From assembly GCA_012271025.1 (NCBI GenBank), contig JAAXHF010000630.1, forward strand, positions 1 through 18,602: a stretch of DNA of 18,602 nucleotides. Direction: 5' to 3'. Shown here one piece after another: positions 14,722-18,602 of the stretch. The translations under genes and the position numbers were made by a program. The DNA is from Deltaproteobacteria bacterium. Its GTDB lineage: Bacteria; Desulfobacterota_B; Binatia; Bin18. The first letter of the stretch is position 1; each line of letters starts with the position of its first letter. The notes beneath the pieces are model-generated. The model searched no databases. It worked only from the letters and a program-made list of their open reading frames with translations, and was not told the origin of the DNA.

Positions 14722-15447
14722 ATGGTCCGAAAGTCTGCCGTTCAGTTGTCGAGCCGCATTACCCATCCGGCGACCGTCCGGGCGCTGCAACGGCGGCTGC
14801 TGGCCTGGTACGGCCAGCACGGCCGCGATCTGCCGTGGCGTCGGACCCGCGACCCCTACGCGATTCTGGTCTCTGAGGTCATGCTGCAACAGACCCAGGT
14901 GCAGCGCGCGCTGCTGTACTATGACAAATTCCTGTCCCGCTACCCGACAGTGGAGGATCTGGCCAGAGCCGACGAACCCGAGGTACGCGAGACCTGGCAC
15001 GGGCTCGGCTACTATGCCCGTGCCCGCAACCTGCAATTGACCAGCCGAAAAATCGTCGCCGAGCATGACGGACGCTTTCCCGACACGCCCGAAGAGCTGC
15101 AAAAACTGCCCGGGATCGGTCCGTATACGGCCGGTGCGGTGTCGAGCTTTGCCTTTCATCGCCACGCCGCCATCCTCGACACCAACGCCGCCCGGGTGCT
15201 GAGTCGCTTCTTTGACCTGCCCAAGGCCCAACAAACGACCCGCTTTCTGTGGTCGGTGGCCCACCACGTCACCCCGCTCGGCCAGGCCCACATCTTCAAC
15301 CAGGCGATTATGGATCTTGGCGCGACCGTCTGTACGGCGCGGGCTCCACGCTGCCCGGCGTGTCCGCTGCGGCCGGTGTGTCGGACGCTGCGGCGGGAAA
15401 AAGCGACAAAAAGCGAAGCCCGTCCGACGGACCAGGGCAGTATTTGA
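14722..15447 (+). CDS. mutY: A/G-specific adenine glycosylase MutY, short form
   Basis: This 241-residue helix-hairpin-helix DNA glycosylase should remove adenine mispaired with 8-oxoguanine. It has PYAILVSEVMLQQTQV with the catalytic Glu at 52. The hairpin LPGIGPYTAGAV is at 129-140 and the catalytic Asp153 lies in ILDTNAARVLSRFF. A 4Fe-4S cluster is bound by C204, C211, C214 and C220 (C-x6-C-x2-C-x5-C). Typical MutY is about 350 residues with a C-terminal NUDIX-like domain for 8-oxoG recognition. Here the protein ends 21 residues after the cluster, so that domain is absent. The DTN where MutY usually has DGN is another variation, so a related mismatch-glycosylase specificity is possible. 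The ATG at 14722 is chosen because AAGGG lies 6 bases upstream and a longer frame to 14617 adds unconserved sequence. The promoter for kdsB starts at its stop codon. Confidence 0.9.
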   Translation: MVRKSAVQLSSRITHPATVRALQRRLLAWYGQHGRDLPWRRTRDPYAILVSEVMLQQTQVQRALLYYDKFLSRYPTVEDLARADEPEVRETWHGLGYYARARNLQLTSRKIVAEHDGRFPDTPEELQKLPGIGPYTAGAVSSFAFHRHAAILDTNAARVLSRFFDLPKAQQTTRFLWSVAHHVTPLGQAHIFNQAIMDLGATVCTARAPRCPACPLRPVCRTLRREKATKSEARPTDQGSI

Positions 15448-15472
15448 CGGCTCCGGTCGGGTGGCCTATAGT
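15444..15472 (+). promoter_or_regulatory. Promoter of kdsB-pyrG-kdsA operon
   Basis: TTGACG (15444-15449) and TATAGT (15467-15472) are spaced exactly 17 bp, each matching the sigma70 consensus at 5 of 6 positions. The -35 box overlaps the mutY stop codon. Transcription would start near 15479, about 50 bases before kdsB. Confidence 0.65.
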
Positions 15473-15531
15473 GGGGTCCCGCAAGCACAGTTCCCCAGCA
15501 ATCCGACCGTGTCACCGAATATGGCTTGAGT

Positions 15532-16272
15532 GTGGAAGTTGTCGCTCTCATTCCGGCCCGCTACGGCTCTACGCGTTTTCCAGGAAAACCGCTGGCCCTG
15601 CTGCGTGGCAAGCCGATGATTCAGCACGTCTACCAGCAGACCTGCCAGGTGCCGGGCGTGGACCGGGTGATGGTGGCGACCGATGACGAGCGGATTGCCG
15701 CTGCGGTGCGGGCCGTGGGTGGCCAGGTGGCCATGACCCGGGCCGATCATCCGACCGGGACCGACCGCCTGGCCGAGGTCGCCGCAGGCCTGACGGCCGA
15801 CCTGATTGTCAACGTGCAGGGCGATCTGCCCTTTTTCCCGCCGGCCATGGTCGGAGACGCGGTGAGCGCGCTCGAACACAGCCCGACCGCAGCCATGGCA
15901 ACGGTCAGGACACCGATTCACAGCCGTGAGGAGTGGCACGACCCCAACGTGGTGAAGGTCGTGACCGACCGGGACGGCTTTGCCGTGTATTTTTCGCGCA
16001 GCCCGATTCCGTTCTACCGCCAGCCGCCCAGTCCGGACCAGGTGCCGGACCAGATATGGGGCTACCGCCACATCGGGCTGTACGTGTATCGTCGGGACTT
16101 TCTGCTGACCTTCAGCCGGCTGGCGCCAACTCCCCTGGAGGAGGCCGAAAAGCTCGAACAGCTCCGGGCTGTGGAGTGGGGCTATAAAATTCGGATGACG
16201 GAGACGGAACGCCCGACAGTTGAGGTTGACACGCCGCTCGACCTGCGTCGCGCAGAGGAGATGTTGCCATGA
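15532..16272 (+). CDS. kdsB: 3-deoxy-manno-octulosonate cytidylyltransferase (CMP-Kdo synthetase)
   Basis: This protein of about 246 residues activates Kdo with CTP to give CMP-Kdo, the donor for lipopolysaccharide inner-core assembly in the cytoplasm. The N-terminus [20 protein letters not shown] is the nucleotide-binding signature. ATDDERI, the [13 protein letters not shown] region and NVQGDLPF (family: NVQGDEP) follow, then [20 protein letters not shown] and a terminal EVDTPLDL. The E-to-L change in NVQGDLP is a small departure from the usual NVQGDEP. The start is uncertain: GTG at 15532 gives [10 protein letters not shown], matching the length of E. coli KdsB's N-terminus, while TTG at 15526 would add two residues. 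Neither has a clear Shine-Dalgarno sequence, and an ATG-GCT-TGA mini-frame (15521-15529) sits on top. It overlaps pyrG by 4 bp. Confidence 0.94.
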   Translation: MEVVALIPARYGSTRFPGKPLALLRGKPMIQHVYQQTCQVPGVDRVMVATDDERIAAAVRAVGGQVAMTRADHPTGTDRLAEVAAGLTADLIVNVQGDLPFFPPAMVGDAVSALEHSPTAAMATVRTPIHSREEWHDPNVVKVVTDRDGFAVYFSRSPIPFYRQPPSPDQVPDQIWGYRHIGLYVYRRDFLLTFSRLAPTPLEEAEKLEQLRAVEWGYKIRMTETERPTVEVDTPLDLRRAEEMLP

Positions 16273-17981
16273 CGACTGCTGGCAGAGCAGGACGCAAGAC
16301 AAAGTTCATCTTTGTCACCGGGGGGGTTGTTTCGTCCTTGGGCAAGGGCTTGGCTGCGGCCTCGCTGGGCGGCTTATTGGAGAGCCGGGGCCTGAATGTC
16401 ACCCTGCTGAAGATGGACCCGTATATCAACGTCGATCCCGGTACCATGAATCCCTTTCAGCACGGGGAGGTGTTTGTGACCGATGACGGGGCCGAGACCG
16501 ACCTCGATCTGGGACACTACGAGCGCTATGTTTCGACCTCGCTGGGGCGCCAGAACAGCTTCACTACCGGTCAGGTGTACGACACGGTCATTGCCCGGGA
16601 ACGGCGTGGAGACTATTTGGGCGGCACGGTTCAGGTCATTCCCCACATCACGGACGAGATCAAACGGCGTATCCTAGACGCGGCCAAAGGCTTTGACGTT
16701 GCCATCTGCGAGGTCGGCGGCACGGTCGGGGACATCGAGAGTCTGCCCTTTCTGGAGGCGATTCGCCAGTTTCGCTGGGACTGGGGACGCGAGCACGTCT
16801 TATACCTCCACCTGACCCTGGTGCCTTTTATCTCGGCGGCCGGTGAACTCAAGACCAAACCCACCCAGCACAGCGTCAAAGAGCTGACCAGCATGGGGAT
16901 TCAGCCCGACGTGTTGCTGTGCCGCACGGATCGCTACCTGGATCACAAGGTCAAGGCCAAGATCGCCCATTTCTGCAATGTTGACGAGCACGCGGTGATT
17001 ACGGCCAAGGACGTGGACTGCATCTACGAGGTCCCGCTGGTCTTTCATCAAGAGGGGCTCGATCAGTGTGTCGTGGACAAGCTGAACATGTGGACCGGCA
17101 CCCCGGACCTGAGCCGCTGGGAAAAAGTCGTGCGGACGTTTCAGCAGCCGCAAGACCAGGTACGGATCGCCATGATCGGCAAGTACGTCGAGCTGATTGA
17201 CTCGTACAAGAGCCTCAACGAAGCCCTGGCCCATGGCGGCTTTGCCAATGAGTGTCGGGTCGAGGTGGACCACATCGACTCCGAACAGCTTGAGGCCGGC
17301 GAGTTTCCGGACGCGCTCGGCCAGGCCGACGGTGTCCTGGTCCCGATGGGCTTTGGCCAGCGCGGCACCGAGGGCAAGATTACGGCCGTCCGCTACGCCC
17401 GCGAAGGGGGCGTGCCGTTTCTGGGCATCTGCTTCGGCATGCAAATGGCGGTGATCGAGTTCAGCCGCAACGTGTGCGGTCTGGACAAGGCCAACTCGGC
17501 CGAGATCGACCCGGACACGCCCCATCCGGTGATCGCTCTCATGGCCGAGCAGAACCAAGTCGTGGAAAAAGGTGGGACCATGCGCCTCGGCGCCTACCCC
17601 TGCACCGTGCTGGACAGCAGTCTGGCGGCCAGTGTGTACGGCAAAAAGCGGATCTCGGAGCGGCACCGCCACCGCTATGAATTCAACAACGCCTATCGTC
17701 ACCAGCTCAGCCAGAAGGGACTGATCTTCAGCGGCCTGTCGCCCGATCAGAGCCTGGTCGAAATCGTCGAGCTGGCCGACCACCCGTGGTTTATCGGCGT
17801 CCAGTTCCACCCCGAGTTCAAATCACGCCCGTTCGACTGCCATCCCCTGTTCAGAGGCTTTGTTCAGGCCGCCCGGCAGCGCCGGGCCGGTTATGGCGTG
17901 CAGGCCGAGTATACGTCACCTGCCCTTCCCGAGCCAAAGCTCGGGCTGGGCCACATCCAGGGGAAGGCTGAGGGCGTATGA
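16269..17981 (+). CDS. pyrG: CTP synthase PyrG
   Basis: This 570-residue enzyme makes CTP from UTP, ATP and glutamine. It has the synthetase domain with [13 protein letters not shown] (15-27), the [21 protein letters not shown] region, [13 protein letters not shown] and a linker to the class I glutamine amidotransferase domain. The triad is C388 (LGICFGMQ), H514 and E516 (HPEF). The oxyanion-hole motif, PGGFG in nearly all CTP synthases, reads P359-M-G-F-G here, so Met360 replaces the residue equivalent to E. coli Gly351. Both halves are otherwise well conserved. About 30 residues follow the usual C-terminus (E. coli is 545). Its ATG overlaps the kdsB stop and its stop overlaps the kdsA start, so the three are translated in a chain. 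CTP supply next to CMP-Kdo synthesis is a known Gram-negative gene order. Confidence 0.97.
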   Translation: MTTAGRAGRKTKFIFVTGGVVSSLGKGLAAASLGGLLESRGLNVTLLKMDPYINVDPGTMNPFQHGEVFVTDDGAETDLDLGHYERYVSTSLGRQNSFTTGQVYDTVIARERRGDYLGGTVQVIPHITDEIKRRILDAAKGFDVAICEVGGTVGDIESLPFLEAIRQFRWDWGREHVLYLHLTLVPFISAAGELKTKPTQHSVKELTSMGIQPDVLLCRTDRYLDHKVKAKIAHFCNVDEHAVITAKDVDCIYEVPLVFHQEGLDQCVVDKLNMWTGTPDLSRWEKVVRTFQQPQDQVRIAMIGKYVELIDSYKSLNEALAHGGFANECRVEVDHIDSEQLEAGEFPDALGQADGVLVPMGFGQRGTEGKITAVRYAREGGVPFLGICFGMQMAVIEFSRNVCGLDKANSAEIDPDTPHPVIALMAEQNQVVEKGGTMRLGAYPCTVLDSSLAASVYGKKRISERHRHRYEFNNAYRHQLSQKGLIFSGLSPDQSLVEIVELADHPWFIGVQFHPEFKSRPFDCHPLFRGFVQAARQRRAGYGVQAEYTSPALPEPKLGLGHIQGKAEGV

Positions 17982-18602
17982 TCCGCGAGTGTCAGCCCGA
18001 CGCCGTTCCGATCGGGCGCCTGGTGTGTGGCCGGGGCCGGCCGTTCGTGCTGATGGCCGGTCCGTGCGTCATCGAGAGCCGGGATTCCGCTCTGCACCAC
18101 GCCCAGGCGCTGAAAACCGTGACCGACCGCCTGCAGATCCCGCTGGTGTATAAATCCTCGTACGATAAGGCCAATCGGACCTCGGTGGAGTCCTTCCGGG
18201 GACCGGGCCAGGACGAGGGGCTGCGTATCCTGGCCGGCGTGAAACGCGAACTGGAGGTGCCGATTCTGACCGATGTGCATACGCCCCAAGAGGTTCGGGC
18301 GGCGGCTGAGGTGGCCGATATTGTCCAGATTCCGGCCTTTCTGTGCCGCCAGACCGACCTGCTGGTGGCGGCCGGCCGGAGCGGTCGGGTGGTCAATATC
18401 AAGAAGGGCCAGTTTGTGGCTCCGCACGATATCGCCCACGCCGCCCACAAGGTCGCCTCAACCGGCAATCGGCACATTCTGCTGACCGAACGGGGGGCCA
18501 GTTTTGGCTATAATTATCTCGTCTCGGACTTTCGCGCGCTGCCGATCATGGCCCGCAGCGGCTACCCCGTGGTGTATGACGCCACCCACAGCGTGCAGCT
18601 GC
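17978..18602 (+). CDS. kdsA: 3-deoxy-8-phosphooctulonate synthase KdsA, partial (3' end outside window)
   Basis: An open frame of 208 codons runs to the window end; complete KdsA is about 265-280 residues. It condenses phosphoenolpyruvate with arabinose 5-phosphate to give Kdo 8-phosphate, two steps upstream of KdsB. Conserved stretches are [10 protein letters not shown] (25-34), [17 protein letters not shown], the [11 protein letters not shown] region, [45 protein letters not shown] and YDATHSVQ. Cys30 in AGPCVIES marks the metal-dependent class (Aquifex type), in contrast with the Asn of the E. coli metal-independent enzyme. The start ATG overlaps the pyrG stop (ATGA). Confidence 0.95.
   Translation, partial: MIRECQPDAVPIGRLVCGRGRPFVLMAGPCVIESRDSALHHAQALKTVTDRLQIPLVYKSSYDKANRTSVESFRGPGQDEGLRILAGVKRELEVPILTDVHTPQEVRAAAEVADIVQIPAFLCRQTDLLVAAGRSGRVVNIKKGQFVAPHDIAHAAHKVASTGNRHILLTERGASFGYNYLVSDFRALPIMARSGYPVVYDATHSVQL

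Noticed and set aside
15249..15686. Plus-strand frame spanning the mutY-kdsB junction
   Set aside because: It is a shifted shadow of both genes with no family resemblance and crosses the kds promoter.
1..18602. CRISPR array, insertion sequence, tRNA or rRNA genes
   Set aside because: No spaced short repeats, transposase-like protein, cloverleaf or rRNA-like stretch was seen on either strand; the only clear direct repeats are inside the TPR gene.

Overview
The window looks like chromosome from a GC-rich Gram-negative bacterium. Kdo (lipopolysaccharide inner core) genes kdsB and kdsA flank pyrG, and the rest includes an ion-pumping pyrophosphatase, ArnT-like membrane glycosyltransferases and acyl-CoA/flavin-type catabolic genes. 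The mix suggests an uncultivated soil or marine lineage (Desulfobacterota/Binatota/Tectomicrobia-like). That placement is inferred from gene content only, and there is no rRNA in the window to test it.

Bases 1 to about 2165 form a visibly less GC-rich accessory segment with two unfamiliar genes: a possible HEPN-like protein, and a single-pass membrane protein with a coiled coil and TPR repeats. Its right edge coincides with a DUF433/DUF5615 toxin-antitoxin pair (minus strand) whose antitoxin is whole but whose PIN-like toxin is cut off after about 42 residues.

Bases 2583-7616 carry metabolic genes. A crotonase (minus) is divergent from meaB, which overlaps a zinc-dependent alcohol dehydrogenase by 4 bp. 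A SnoaL-like protein (minus) is divergent from an NtaA/SnaA/DszA-type flavin monooxygenase. Bases 7843-9964 hold hppA and a textbook terminator. Bases 9985-10651 hold an intact RHH/PIN toxin-antitoxin operon with a perfect 12-bp inverted repeat over its promoter and start codon.

Bases 10662-14655 are a minus-strand group: a promoter, an 88-residue unknown protein and two tandem paralogous PMT/ArnT-type glycosyltransferases. Bases 14722-18602 run on the plus strand: a short MutY, then a good sigma70-like promoter overlapping the mutY stop, then kdsB-pyrG-kdsA with 4-bp ATGA overlaps. kdsA runs off the window end.

The most unusual points are: PyrG has Met where the oxyanion-hole glycine (Gly351 of the E. 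coli enzyme) is expected; one glycosyltransferase paralog has Gly-Gln where the other has Glu-Glu at the catalytic loop; the toxin is truncated at a composition boundary; the crotonase has a mixed active site; and the operator overlaps a toxin-antitoxin start codon. I found no convincing complete new system. The best candidate for something undescribed is the HEPN-like/TPR pair at the left edge.
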